Below are positions 6,599 through 15,810 of a DNA stretch of 64,000 nucleotides, one piece after another; position 1 is the first letter of the stretch; each line of letters begins with the position of its first letter. The translations under genes were made by a program, and so were the position numbers. This stretch comes from an uncultured Candidatus Saccharibacteria bacterium (GTDB lineage Bacteria; Patescibacteriota; Saccharimonadia; Saccharimonadales; Saccharimonadaceae): contig CAMYUL010000003.1 in NCBI GenBank assembly GCA_947302125.1, positions 1-64,000 of the forward strand, given 5' to 3'. The notes beneath the pieces are model-generated. The model was not told the origin of the DNA, made no database searches, and saw only the letters and a program-made list of their open reading frames with translations.

Positions 6599-7414
6599 TT
6601 ATATGTAATTTAGATACTGCTGCCAGTTGTCGATATGGTCCACTTTCCACTTATTCTCAGGGGCGAGAAATTCCGACGTAAAAACCATTAGCCGAAGCCC
6701 AGACTGTTGGTCCTCTATCTTCATGAAGATAACGGTTCGCCCTCTGTTGTCGATGCAAATTTCAGGCAACCCCACTATTAGCCACTCTGCGTCTTTAAGC
6801 GAGAGATATCTTGCGTTAGGGTCCAGATTAATCTTCGTCGGCTTACCGTTAATTGCTAAAACATATTTGGCGTCGGAAATCAGATTAATCTCCACCGGCT
6901 TGCCATCAATTGACAGAATGTACGAGTATACTGCGCCTGAATCTGATGCGGTCCACAGAACTTTCTTCGTCGGCCCTTCTTTCCAAAATGTGTTCTTAAA
7001 AAAGTCGGGGTCAATAGTCCCAACATGCGGGATATATCCATCTTCATTCATTAAGTGCTCGTATACTTTTCTTCCGCCTTTAGCAGTAACCATCTCGACT
7101 TTTATATCCTCTCCGCCGTCTGGCCACCACTGGACCAGCTCCAGCTGCAAGTCTCTCGAAACTTTATGGAAATATCCAAACACCCAGCATTGGTGTGTTT
7201 GGCTCTGAGAGCGGCCTTCACGCTCTTCCTGCATTGGCTTATCCACCATCAGAACATGCGTTCTGCAGTTTTCTTCATCATCCCAGAGAACACTGTCTAC
7301 ATAAAACCTCGTACTTGGGGTAAACGGATCCACCGGAACAAAGTCCAATGCTATCATCGAGCGGCCAATATAAAATTTTCCTTTCTTTTCTACTATTCCT
7401 GTACTGTACTTCAT
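6599..7414 (-). CDS. Hypothetical protein, 271 residues, internal repeat
   Basis: A soluble, beta-rich protein of unknown family. Two adjacent copies of a short repeat are visible near residues 170-205 (IDGKPVEINLISDAKY and INGKPTKINLDPNARY), which suggests tandem beta-hairpins. Trp is frequent (QWWPDGG, VLWTASD). There is no signal peptide. AGGAGGTGGGT precedes the ATG at 7414. A TGGTATAAT promoter lies ~50 bases upstream, right after the rpsA terminator, so the gene is monocistronic. Confidence 0.6.
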   Translation of the reverse strand: MKYSTGIVEKKGKFYIGRSMIALDFVPVDPFTPSTRFYVDSVLWDDEENCRTHVLMVDKPMQEEREGRSQSQTHQCWVFGYFHKVSRDLQLELVQWWPDGGEDIKVEMVTAKGGRKVYEHLMNEDGYIPHVGTIDPDFFKNTFWKEGPTKKVLWTASDSGAVYSYILSIDGKPVEINLISDAKYVLAINGKPTKINLDPNARYLSLKDAEWLIVGLPEICIDNRGRTVIFMKIEDQQSGLRLMVFTSEFLAPENKWKVDHIDNWQQYLNYI

Positions 7415-7469
7415 ACCCACCTCCTATTTTTCGAATCTGTTAAAGAACCATATAATTTTATTATACCAC

Positions 7470-7496
7470 AAAAAGCACCCCTTGTAAAGAGGTGCT
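7470..7496 (-). terminator. rpsA terminator
   Basis: AGCACC (7474-7479) pairs with GGTGCT (7491-7496), with further CTT/AAG pairing inside, and five T follow on the minus strand. It lies 15 bases after the rpsA stop. Confidence 0.8.
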
Positions 7497-7510
7497 TTCT
7501 TTTTTGCTTT

Positions 7511-8575
7511 TTAGGCAATGGTTAGAGAAATCTTGCGACCTTCACGATCAATGTCTAGAACCTTGAATTCCTTGCGTTCGTTCAAAGTAAAGACCTTCTC
7601 TGGGTCAACATCGTTCCCTTCGCCAAGCTCAGAAACGTGAACCAAAGCTTCTACGGCTGGGGAGATCTGAACAAAAGCGCCAAATGGAGTGATACGAGTA
7701 ACCGTACCTTCTACCTTGGAGCCTTTCTTTAGACTCTCGACCTCAGATAGCCATGGATCTTCAGTAAGCTGCTTCATAGAGAGGCTGAGGCGTTCTTTAT
7801 CAATAGCGATAATCTTAGCTTCGATAGTCTCGCCCTGCTTTACGTAATCAGCTGGGTTATTAACACGTTCCCAAGAGATCTCAGAAATGTGGATCAAGCC
7901 CTCGATACCGTCAACATTGACGAATACACCGAAGTCAACCACACCAGTAACCAAGCCTTTGACTACGTCGCCGACTTTCATCTCGGAGAACTTCTCAGAT
8001 AGTGCATCTTTGACGGCTTCCTTCTCAGAGAAGATCAACTTGTTGTCTTTCTTGGAAGCATCAAGGATACGTACCTTAATACTCTGTCCGACTAGAGAGT
8101 TTAGTCTCTGTAAGATTTCATCTTTATCAGAGCTACCTACTCTTGGATAATGCTCAGCAGAGAGCTGAGAAACTGGTAGGAACCCACGAATACCTTCGTA
8201 TTCTACAAGGAGACCACCACGGTTTGCATCAAACGGAGTGACCTCGACAATCTCGCCAGCTTCAAGCTTAGCAGCGATCTCGTCCCAACCTTTATCCTTA
8301 ACTGCTTTACGCATAGATAGAAGTACCATACCGTCGTCCATCTCTGTATCGATGACCGAAGCGGATACTTCCTGGCCCTTTTCTAGATCTCTAGAGAAAG
8401 AAGCCTCACGACGTGGAACCATACCGACGCCATTAGCACCGAGGTCAATTAGGATCTCGTGCTTTTTGACAGAGAGAACAGTACCATTAACGGTGTCCCC
8501 TACTGTGAGTTGTTTGATAGAATCACCAGACTGAGCTAGCAATTCATCCATTGTTACTTTTTTGGCAGTTGCCAT
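7511..8575 (-). CDS. rpsA: 30S ribosomal protein S1 (four S1 domains)
   Basis: RNA-binding protein that helps mRNA bind the 30S subunit. The 354 residues hold four consecutive S1/OB-fold repeats at about 20-90, 105-185, 200-270 and 285-354. Repeats three and four carry the classic GVVDFGVFV...GLIHISEIS and ITPFGAFVQI...ALVHVSEL signatures. E. coli S1 has six repeats and 557 residues, so this is a short form, as in many Gram-positives. The ~70-nt leader can fold CGTTCAA (8603-8609) against TTGAACG (8633-8639). A TATAAT box lies at 8655-8660 and a GGAAAGGAAA site precedes the start. Confidence 0.93.
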   Translation of the reverse strand: MATAKKVTMDELLAQSGDSIKQLTVGDTVNGTVLSVKKHEILIDLGANGVGMVPRREASFSRDLEKGQEVSASVIDTEMDDGMVLLSMRKAVKDKGWDEIAAKLEAGEIVEVTPFDANRGGLLVEYEGIRGFLPVSQLSAEHYPRVGSSDKDEILQRLNSLVGQSIKVRILDASKKDNKLIFSEKEAVKDALSEKFSEMKVGDVVKGLVTGVVDFGVFVNVDGIEGLIHISEISWERVNNPADYVKQGETIEAKIIAIDKERLSLSMKQLTEDPWLSEVESLKKGSKVEGTVTRITPFGAFVQISPAVEALVHVSELGEGNDVDPEKVFTLNERKEFKVLDIDREGRKISLTIA

Positions 8576-8602
8576 ATTTAAATTATTTCCTTTCCTTAGG
8601 CC

Positions 8603-8660
8603 CGTTCAACGACACTCCCTATAGAAGCACCCTTGAACGAACCCAAGTTCTTCCATTATA
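8603..8660 (-). promoter_or_regulatory. rpsA promoter and leader hairpin
   Basis: TATAAT (8655-8660, minus strand) gives a leader of about 70 nt. CGTTCAA/TTGAACG pairing (8603-8609 with 8633-8639) closes a 23-nt loop just upstream of the ribosome site. Such a hairpin could serve autogenous control by S1, but that is inference. Confidence 0.45.
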
Positions 8661-8686
8661 CCATACTCTGTTATATTGGTAAAGCC

Positions 8687-10804
8687 TTACTTAATACACC
8701 TCACCGGATGGCCAACACTCATACTGCCATCATTCCCCACTTCCATAACCCCACTTCTACCAATTCTGAAATATGACGCATATGTGCCCGTAGATTGCGC
8801 TGTTGAAGTCCAGTAATTGAACATCTGATACCCCGCCGCATCCGTAATTATTCCGGTATTGATAAATACCCCGTTCTTGCGCAACCTAAACGGCCCGCTA
8901 TCACTAACAAATGCGTCAATCACCGCTGCGCCAGTACCACGAGCATTTAGTAAACTCTGATATTGGCTGCCAGTTGGCACGGACCACGAGGACGGACAAG
9001 CACTAAGCGCCGCCCCATAGGAATAATACCCCACCAACCCTTCTCCGCTAGTGTCATTCATCGTAAATTGCTTATTGCTTGACGAGTCTGTCGCACTCCA
9101 CGAAGCTGCTTCATTAGAGGCGACATACCGCATTCCACCAAAAGTATCGCCCGTACTACCAGTCTCAGAGAATGCATCCCCATAGTGAAGATCCTCGTTC
9201 ATGAAACACTTCCCAGACAAATCACCATTCCCCGTTGGGATCCTCGTAACCGTGTAAACATTGTCATCGCGCGAGTCTCGCACTTTTACCGAAGAACCGT
9301 ATGTCAACTTCGAGCATGTAAAATCTTGCATTGCGCCCGCGACTGAAGCTCCCAACTGTACGCACCGTACGGCGTAGCCGTCACCAACTCTACCATTTGT
9401 TGACACTGGAGTTACGTTTGATGTTCCGCGCACCCCAAAGTAATACGCATTACCGACATCGGTAGACGCACTACCAGACCACAGCAACCCAATATCAGTC
9501 GTATGATAAATCCCGCCGCTGTAAAGGTAGTATCCGTTGTATAAGAAATTGTACGGACTCGCCAAGTATCTGTTCATCACCGTGGCATCGTTGTACGATG
9601 CGCTACCGTTACCACCCATCATCACATCAAAGCTAGCCCAGCTCTTTGCCCCATAGGACGTATTTGATCCGCCCTTTGGCAACTCCCACCCCTTAGGGCA
9701 AATAGATCCAGCAGCGTCTACAAGACTAGTTGCGCTGCTTGATTTCATCGTACCAAGACCTGTGCCAGCCGTAGCAGTGTACCAGTTGTAATACACTCCC
9801 ATATTACTTGGGGTCTGAGCGTACGAATGTTGGACGTTGCTAGAGTTCGACGAATCGCCCCACGATGTAGACGGGCTACTCGTCTGAGTCTCCACATTTG
9901 GGGTAAACGCCGTTTGCGTATTATCAGACGTCATCTCCGTCTCTGTTGTGCCATTAATGTGTTCTACACCAATCACCCCATCACTGTTTACATCCTTAAA
10001 CTTTAGCCTTAGGTTCTGATTCATCCAGCAAGTCCCATCCGGCATCCTCACTACACCGTATTCATTGCCATCACGACTATCGACTAAGTTCACCGTCTCC
10101 CCTGGGGACATCTCTTCACATTCCTCAAGCGTAAAAGTCTGCATGTATGGAACTACTGGCACATAATTAGCCGTCGCCGTGAATACCAGCTTGTTCTTGT
10201 AGGTGCCTGATGGAATATCGTTATCTACGTTAACGTTAATACCAATAGTAGTCATAGAAGAGTCACTAGGCTCGGTAACGTCATCTCGAATAGTATCTGG
10301 AGTACCATGGGTAGGAATGATAGTAGCATTACCAGAGCCTACTTTGTAGTTCCAGAAGTTAGTGCTAGTAGATATAGAAGTAGGGATAGCAACTTCTACA
10401 GTAGGGTTAGTGTTAATAAGGCTTGTCGTATCATTATCATCGTTATCTTTATAGTCACTATCCATATACAGCGTATAGCCAGTCTCATTACTAGTAGCAA
10501 CGTCTACTATAGCATTCTTAGTAACCGTAGAACCATTAGGTGTAGGAGCAATATCAATACCAAGAGTAGAAATACTACTAGTTCCAGTATCGTCTAGGAT
10601 ACGAATAGCAATAACATCCTTTACCCTTACTGATAAGGTAGAACTACCAACACTTTCTGCGGAGGCAGAACTGCTAGCCATAGCAGAAGAGATGATCAAT
10701 GGACATAACAATGCTATAAATCCAATACTGAAAGAAAAAGGAAGCAAAGATATAAGAGATACCTTATGATGGCTCCCTCCCGGAAGCTTCCTCAAACCAA
10801 TCAT
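8687..10804 (-). CDS. Secreted surface protein with two FISUMP-type domains (copy 1)
   Basis: A 705-residue exported protein. A signal peptide (residues 1-43, cut near AMA-SS) is followed by a beta-rich domain (about 45-220) and two repeats like the Fibrobacter succinogenes major paralogous (FISUMP) domain. Repeat one spans about 225-485 (RDGNEYGVVRMPDGTCWMNQNL, ICPKGWELP, YAVRCVQ) and repeat two about 490-705 (MNEDLHYG, CPSSWSVPTG, HPVRCIK). Conserved Cys residues suggest disulfides. A paralogue at 31737-34223, in opposite orientation, shares an almost identical promoter and first ~120 residues. The function is probably adhesion or another surface role. TATAAT ends six bases before ATG, so the message is likely leaderless. 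Confidence 0.85.
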   Translation of the reverse strand: MIGLRKLPGGSHHKVSLISLLPFSFSIGFIALLCPLIISSAMASSSASAESVGSSTLSVRVKDVIAIRILDDTGTSSISTLGIDIAPTPNGSTVTKNAIVDVATSNETGYTLYMDSDYKDNDDNDTTSLINTNPTVEVAIPTSISTSTNFWNYKVGSGNATIIPTHGTPDTIRDDVTEPSDSSMTTIGINVNVDNDIPSGTYKNKLVFTATANYVPVVPYMQTFTLEECEEMSPGETVNLVDSRDGNEYGVVRMPDGTCWMNQNLRLKFKDVNSDGVIGVEHINGTTETEMTSDNTQTAFTPNVETQTSSPSTSWGDSSNSSNVQHSYAQTPSNMGVYYNWYTATAGTGLGTMKSSSATSLVDAAGSICPKGWELPKGGSNTSYGAKSWASFDVMMGGNGSASYNDATVMNRYLASPYNFLYNGYYLYSGGIYHTTDIGLLWSGSASTDVGNAYYFGVRGTSNVTPVSTNGRVGDGYAVRCVQLGASVAGAMQDFTCSKLTYGSSVKVRDSRDDNVYTVTRIPTGNGDLSGKCFMNEDLHYGDAFSETGSTGDTFGGMRYVASNEAASWSATDSSSNKQFTMNDTSGEGLVGYYSYGAALSACPSSWSVPTGSQYQSLLNARGTGAAVIDAFVSDSGPFRLRKNGVFINTGIITDAAGYQMFNYWTSTAQSTGTYASYFRIGRSGVMEVGNDGSMSVGHPVRCIK

Positions 10805-10810
10805 GGTTTA

Positions 10811-10816
10811 ATTATA
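10811..10816 (-). promoter_or_regulatory. -10 box (TGCTATAAT) of FISUMP gene copy 1
   Basis: An extended -10 TGCTATAAT on the minus strand (TATAAT 10811-10816) is followed by six bases and the ATG at 10804. The same sequence precedes copy 2. Confidence 0.7.
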
Positions 10817-10846
10817 GCATAAGCAGGTCAAAAAAACACTAAACCC

Positions 10847-11023
10847 CGGCGGAAACCGTCAGAAAATAATTTCTCACGGATATTTTTCGAACCAAATCAA
10901 AATAACCTCTGTTCCGGTTCGAGTACGCGTTCGAGCCGCGGCGCAGAACCGACGAACAGGGGTTATTTTGATTTGACGTGAGAAAACCAATCCGTGAAAA
11001 TTACTTTTCTGCGGTTTCCGCCG
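10847..11023 (-). repeat. Long hairpin element, family A copy 2 (3' of gyrA)
   Basis: A 177-base near-palindrome whose right arm includes the last codons and stop of gyrA. The outer helix pairs CGGCGGAAACCG (10847-10858) with CGGTTTCCGCCG (11012-11023) and continues inward with few mismatches. The internal loop GAACC/GACGTG, the second helix (10894-10914 with 10954-10974) and the apical domain match copy 1 in position. Helix two differs by compensatory changes, and the outer helix is unrelated in sequence to copy 1. Confidence 0.85.
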
Positions 11024-13580
11024 CCGCCTTCTCTATCGGCGTTTTCTCGTCACCTTCTTCCTCTTCAGGAAGCACGATACCGATAGAAGCTACCGTATCA
11101 CCTTCGCCCATCTTCATAATGCGAACACCTTGAGTAGCACGCCCAAGCGTTGGAATTTCCTTCATCGCTACACGGATTGCCTGCCCCTTAGTCGACATCA
11201 TGATTACTTCTTTAGCAAGTGGATCAAGGGTATGAACTGCTACGATCGGACCAGTCTTTGTGGTCACTGCTGCCACCTTGATGCCAACACCACCACGCTT
11301 GTGTACTGGGAAGTTTTCTACCGCTGTAGCCTTACCGTAGCCATTAGCAGAGATTGCTAGTAACTTCTGTGATGGATCTGTGACTACGTCCATACCGACA
11401 ATCTCATCCTTTGGACGAAGACGCATACCACGAACGCCCCTGGCCGCACGGCCCATTGCACGTACCTGATCCTCGTTAAACCTTACCGCCTGACCAGCAG
11501 AAGTAGAGATGATAATGTCGTTAGAACCAGTGGTTCCCTTCACCCATTTCAGCTCATCTCCAGCATCCAACTTAATCGTAATCAGACCGTTAGTACGGAT
11601 ATTCTCATAATCCTTAAGGGAAGTCTTCTTGATGGTGCCCTTCTTAGTTGCCATAAAGAGGTATCCATCTGGACCAGCTTCAGAACCCTGCTTGATGATT
11701 GCCGTAATCTTCTCCTCTGGGTGCATATTAAGCATGTTGACTGCAGCTGTACCCTTAGCAGCAAGTGTCGCCTGTGGTACTTCGTAAGCCTTCAAGCGGA
11801 AAATGCGTCCCTGAGAGGTGAAGAACAACAGATTGTCATGTGAATTTGCGGTTACAATCTGAGCGATCACATCCTCTTCCTTAGTTGTCATACCACGCTT
11901 ACCACGTCCACCCCTGTTCTGACGACGGAAGTCATTCTGAGATACACGCTTCATATAGTTCTCGGCGGTCAGCAAGATCACACTTTCTTCCTCTGGAATT
12001 AACTCTTCCTCAGAGAACTTACCAACCTCATGGTTAATAATCTTCGAACGACGTGGGTCGCCGTACTTCTCTTTCATAGCGATAAGCTCAGTCTTGATCA
12101 GGTTGAGGATTTCCTTCTCATCGGCAAGAATTGCTTCGAGTCTCTTGATTAGCTCATGGAGTTCCTTGAGTTCTTCTTCAATCTTGTCACGTTCTAGACC
12201 TTGCAAACGACGTAGCTGCATTGCTAGGATTGCTGCTGCCTGAATCTCAGATAAGCCAAACTTCTTCATGAGCTGCTTATCTGCATCATCGTAGGAAGCT
12301 CTAATCGTCGCAATCACCTCATCGATGTTATCGAGAGCTATCTTCAAGCCTTCCAAGATATGTGCGCGTTCCTTGGCCTTCTTAAGCTCAAATTCAGTAC
12401 GTCTACGCACGACTTTCTGACGGTGCTTAATAAACTCACCAAGAATCTCCTTAAGACCCAAGATACGTGGCTGAATACCGTCAACCAAAGCTAGCATATT
12501 ATAGTGGAATGAAGTCTGAAGACCAGTCATCTTATAGAGCTGGTTTAGAATCTTCTTCGGGAAGGCGTCCTTCTTAAGCTCAACCACCACGCGAATCTTA
12601 CCACGGGCAGACTCGTCTCTGGCGTCAGCGATATGATCAAGCTTCTTCTCCATCGCCAGTTCCCTGACCTTCTGGATAAATGCTTCCTTGCTCATACCAT
12701 AAGGCACCTCTGTAATAACGATGTTATAGCGGCCATTCTTGCGCTCTTCAATGTTTGCTACCGCCCTAATCGTCACCGAGCCTTTACCGGTGGCATAAGC
12801 TTGTTTCATCGGCGTACCGCCATAAACTTCCGCCCCTGTTGGGAAATCCGGACCCTTGACGTGCTTCATCAACTCGTCCAGGGTAATCTCTGGATTGTCA
12901 ATCTGTGCAACCGTTGCATCAACGAGCTCACCGAGGTTATGCGGTGGAATATTAGTTGCCATACCGACAGCGATACCCATCTGGCCATTCAAGAGAATGT
13001 TTGGAAGAGCTGCTGGTAAGACTACTGGCTCCTGCTCTGTACCATCGAAGTTATCGCGGAAATCAACTGTGTCTTTCTCGATATCGGTCAAGAGCTCAGC
13101 GCCCACCTTATCCATTCTTGCCTCTGTATAACGGGAAGCAGCTGGATCATCACCGTCCATCGAACCAAAGTTACCTTGGCCCTCAACTAGGGTATAGCGC
13201 ATCTTCCAAGGTTGCGCCAAGTTCACCATCGCGTCATAGATCGAAGAATCACCGTGTGGATGGTATTTACCCATGACTTCACCGACGATACGTGCGGACT
13301 TTACTGTCGCATGTGGAGCCTTCCAGCCGTTTTTATTCATCGCATAGAGAATACGGCGGTTAACCGGCTTCAAACCATCACGCACATCTGGGAGCGCACG
13401 GTCGATAATCACCGACATCGAGTACTTCAAGAAGTACTCCTCCATCGTACCTTCTACACCACGCTTCTCGATACCCTTAATTGGAGCATCATCGGTCGTC
13501 TCTGCCATCTCCACTTCCACATCTTCTGCGGCTTTGATTGCGTCTTCTTCTGGGATAAGTTTTTTCTTGTCTTCTTCCAT
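11001..13580 (-). CDS. gyrA: DNA gyrase subunit A
   Basis: Breaks and rejoins DNA during negative supercoiling together with GyrB. The 859-residue length is typical. The catalytic Tyr is residue 151 in the AASRYTEA motif. A coiled-coil region (about 400-500) and the C-terminal beta-pinwheel follow. The pinwheel begins with the GyrA box [10 protein letters not shown], which marks gyrase rather than topoisomerase IV. GGAAGGAG precedes the start. It sits 13 bases after gyrB, so the two are co-transcribed. The C-terminus ([10 protein letters not shown]) is encoded inside the hairpin element. Confidence 0.98.
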   Translation of the reverse strand: MEEDKKKLIPEEDAIKAAEDVEVEMAETTDDAPIKGIEKRGVEGTMEEYFLKYSMSVIIDRALPDVRDGLKPVNRRILYAMNKNGWKAPHATVKSARIVGEVMGKYHPHGDSSIYDAMVNLAQPWKMRYTLVEGQGNFGSMDGDDPAASRYTEARMDKVGAELLTDIEKDTVDFRDNFDGTEQEPVVLPAALPNILLNGQMGIAVGMATNIPPHNLGELVDATVAQIDNPEITLDELMKHVKGPDFPTGAEVYGGTPMKQAYATGKGSVTIRAVANIEERKNGRYNIVITEVPYGMSKEAFIQKVRELAMEKKLDHIADARDESARGKIRVVVELKKDAFPKKILNQLYKMTGLQTSFHYNMLALVDGIQPRILGLKEILGEFIKHRQKVVRRRTEFELKKAKERAHILEGLKIALDNIDEVIATIRASYDDADKQLMKKFGLSEIQAAAILAMQLRRLQGLERDKIEEELKELHELIKRLEAILADEKEILNLIKTELIAMKEKYGDPRRSKIINHEVGKFSEEELIPEEESVILLTAENYMKRVSQNDFRRQNRGGRGKRGMTTKEEDVIAQIVTANSHDNLLFFTSQGRIFRLKAYEVPQATLAAKGTAAVNMLNMHPEEKITAIIKQGSEAGPDGYLFMATKKGTIKKTSLKDYENIRTNGLITIKLDAGDELKWVKGTTGSNDIIISTSAGQAVRFNEDQVRAMGRAARGVRGMRLRPKDEIVGMDVVTDPSQKLLAISANGYGKATAVENFPVHKRGGVGIKVAAVTTKTGPIVAVHTLDPLAKEVIMMSTKGQAIRVAMKEIPTLGRATQGVRIMKMGEGDTVASIGIVLPEEEEGDEKTPIEKAAAETAEK

Positions 13581-13593
13581 TTTTTACTCCTTC

Positions 13594-15576
13594 CTAGAAA
13601 TCCAAGTCGTCAAGATCAACACTTGCCGCTCCAGATTGAATAAAGTTTTTCCTAAGATCGACCTGATCCCCCATCAGCTTAGTGAATACTGCGTCTGCTT
13701 TCTCAGCATCTTCGATGTGTACCTGTACCAGTACGCGATTCTCTGGATCCATTGTTGTCTCCCAGAGCTGTTTTGCGTCCATCTCACCAAGACCCTTAAA
13801 CCGTTGCTGTGCGGTATAGCCAGCCTGCTTAAATCTTTCCTGGTTCTCGTCTATCTTGGTTCCGGCTTTCTTCTTCTCTTCGATTACCTCTGTTAGCTTA
13901 TTCTCTAGTGCTGCCTCATCATACAGATAATCGATCTTACGCGACGAGCCGGTACCCTTAATCAAGCCGAATAGTGGTGGCTTTGCCAGATAGACGTGAC
14001 CTTCCTCAATCACCTGTGGCATATATCTAAAGAAGAATGTCATTAGAAGTGTTGCAATGTGAAGACCATCGACATCGGCATCTGTCATAAAGATGATCTT
14101 ATCGTAGCGCAAGCCGTTAATATCGAATTGTTCGCCAATTCCGACACCTAGACCCTTAATCAAGGAGACTAGCTCTTGGTTTGCCAACATCTTATCAAGC
14201 CTTGCGCGCTCGGTGTTAAGCACCTTACCACGTAGTGGCAAGATTGCCTGAATCTTCGGATTACGACCTTCCTTAGCCGAACCTGCAGCGGAATTACCCT
14301 CTACGATAAAGAGCTCACACTCATTTCTGTCTCTAGAGCTACAATCGGCCAACTTCGAAGGCAAGTTCAAGCCCTCAAATGCACCCTTACGGATAACATT
14401 ATCACGCGCCGCACGCGCCGCTTTTCTAGCACGAGCCGCGAGCGTAGCCTTACCGACAATCTTCTTTGCTACCTGTGGATTCTCTTCTAGGTAATAACCG
14501 AAGTATTCGCTCATTACCTTATCGACATAGCCACGCGCCTCTGGATTACCTAGTTTATTCTTAGTCTGGCCTTCAAACTCTGGATTTGGTAACTTAACAG
14601 ATACAACCGCCGTCAAGCCTTCCTTGATATCATCACCGGTCAGGTTCTCTTCCTTCTCTTTAAGGAGGCCATTTTTACGTGCGTAATCATTAAGCACGCG
14701 GTTAAGCGCTGTACGGAAACCAACTACGTGTGTACCACCATCAGGGGTAAGAACGTTATTTGCGAATGGCTTCATCGTCTCCGCGAAGCTATCATTATAC
14801 TGTACGGCGATCTCTACGCCAGCGTCCTCAATCTGTTTATCGACATAGAAGATGTCATCAGAAAGCACTTCCTTGCCGTTATTCAATCTCTTTACGTAGC
14901 TAGTAATACCACCTTCGAAGTAGAACGATTCCTTAGCGCCAGTCCTCTGGTCCTCAGCGGAGATCAAGATTCCCTTAGTAAGGTATGCCTGATGACGTGC
15001 ATAGCGTAGCACCCACTCGAAATCAATATCTACACCGTTCTTAAAGATGGTGATATCTGGATAAAATGTAATACATGTTCCCTGTTTGTCTGTTTTTCCG
15101 GTAATCTGTAAATCTGAGGTCGGTTTGCCCGTGTCAAACTCGATGTGATGAATTTTGCCATCTCTATAGACTTCGGCGATCATCTTCGTGGAAAGTGCGT
15201 TCACCACTGAAGAGCCCACGCCGTGAAGACCAGATGACACCTTGTAGCCACCGCCACCGAACTTACCACCAGCGTGGAGCACGGTCAGCACTGTCTCAAG
15301 CGTTGACTTCTTCGTCTTCGGGTGGATATCTACAGGGATACCACGTCCGTTATCTTCTACTTTTACTCCCCCGTCTGCTAGTACTGTGATCTCAATCTTC
15401 GAACAGTACCCAGCAATTGCCTCGTCAATAGAGTTGTCCGCAATCTCTTTCACCAAGTGGTGTAACCCATCATAACCGGTCGAACCGATGTACATACCTG
15501 GACGAACGCGAACTGCTTCGAGCCCCTCAAGCACCCTAATTTCCGAGCTGTCATAGTTTTCAGCTTTGTCAGCCAT
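13594..15576 (-). CDS. gyrB: DNA gyrase subunit B
   Basis: ATPase subunit of gyrase, 660 residues. The GHKL ATPase motifs are visible (EIADNSIDEA, DNGRGIPVD, GLHGVGSSVVNAL), followed by the transducer and TOPRIM domains (VEGNSAAGSAKEGR and the acidic TDADVDG motif). The C-terminal tail KGLGEMDAKQLWETTMDPENR binds GyrA. The short form lacks the ~170-residue insert of E. coli GyrB. GAGGTAA lies before the ATG. A TATTAT box about 40 bases upstream probably drives gyrB-gyrA. Confidence 0.98.
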   Translation of the reverse strand: MADKAENYDSSEIRVLEGLEAVRVRPGMYIGSTGYDGLHHLVKEIADNSIDEAIAGYCSKIEITVLADGGVKVEDNGRGIPVDIHPKTKKSTLETVLTVLHAGGKFGGGGYKVSSGLHGVGSSVVNALSTKMIAEVYRDGKIHHIEFDTGKPTSDLQITGKTDKQGTCITFYPDITIFKNGVDIDFEWVLRYARHQAYLTKGILISAEDQRTGAKESFYFEGGITSYVKRLNNGKEVLSDDIFYVDKQIEDAGVEIAVQYNDSFAETMKPFANNVLTPDGGTHVVGFRTALNRVLNDYARKNGLLKEKEENLTGDDIKEGLTAVVSVKLPNPEFEGQTKNKLGNPEARGYVDKVMSEYFGYYLEENPQVAKKIVGKATLAARARKAARAARDNVIRKGAFEGLNLPSKLADCSSRDRNECELFIVEGNSAAGSAKEGRNPKIQAILPLRGKVLNTERARLDKMLANQELVSLIKGLGVGIGEQFDINGLRYDKIIFMTDADVDGLHIATLLMTFFFRYMPQVIEEGHVYLAKPPLFGLIKGTGSSRKIDYLYDEAALENKLTEVIEEKKKAGTKIDENQERFKQAGYTAQQRFKGLGEMDAKQLWETTMDPENRVLVQVHIEDAEKADAVFTKLMGDQVDLRKNFIQSGAASVDLDDLDF

Positions 15577-15810
15577 CAGATTACCTCAACTTTAATTTAT
15601 TAACTCCCTCTATAATACACCTTGTCAGCCAAAAATTCAAGCATTTTGGCGTTTTTTATTGAAAAAGCCATAACTATCCTTTTTTCTTTTTCAAGCACTT
15701 TCTAGGCGCTCTCACGGCCTCACAGGCCTATTTATAGTTTAAGCATAAGCATTTAACGCGGGCTGGTTAGCCATCCGCTCACCATCAGCAATTCAGCTCC
15801 ACCCGCCGAC

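Noticed and set aside
15577-15810. RNA gene in the gap between gyrB and the TraG-like gene
   Set aside because: Short GC inverted repeats are present but no promoter-terminator unit or cloverleaf could be made out.
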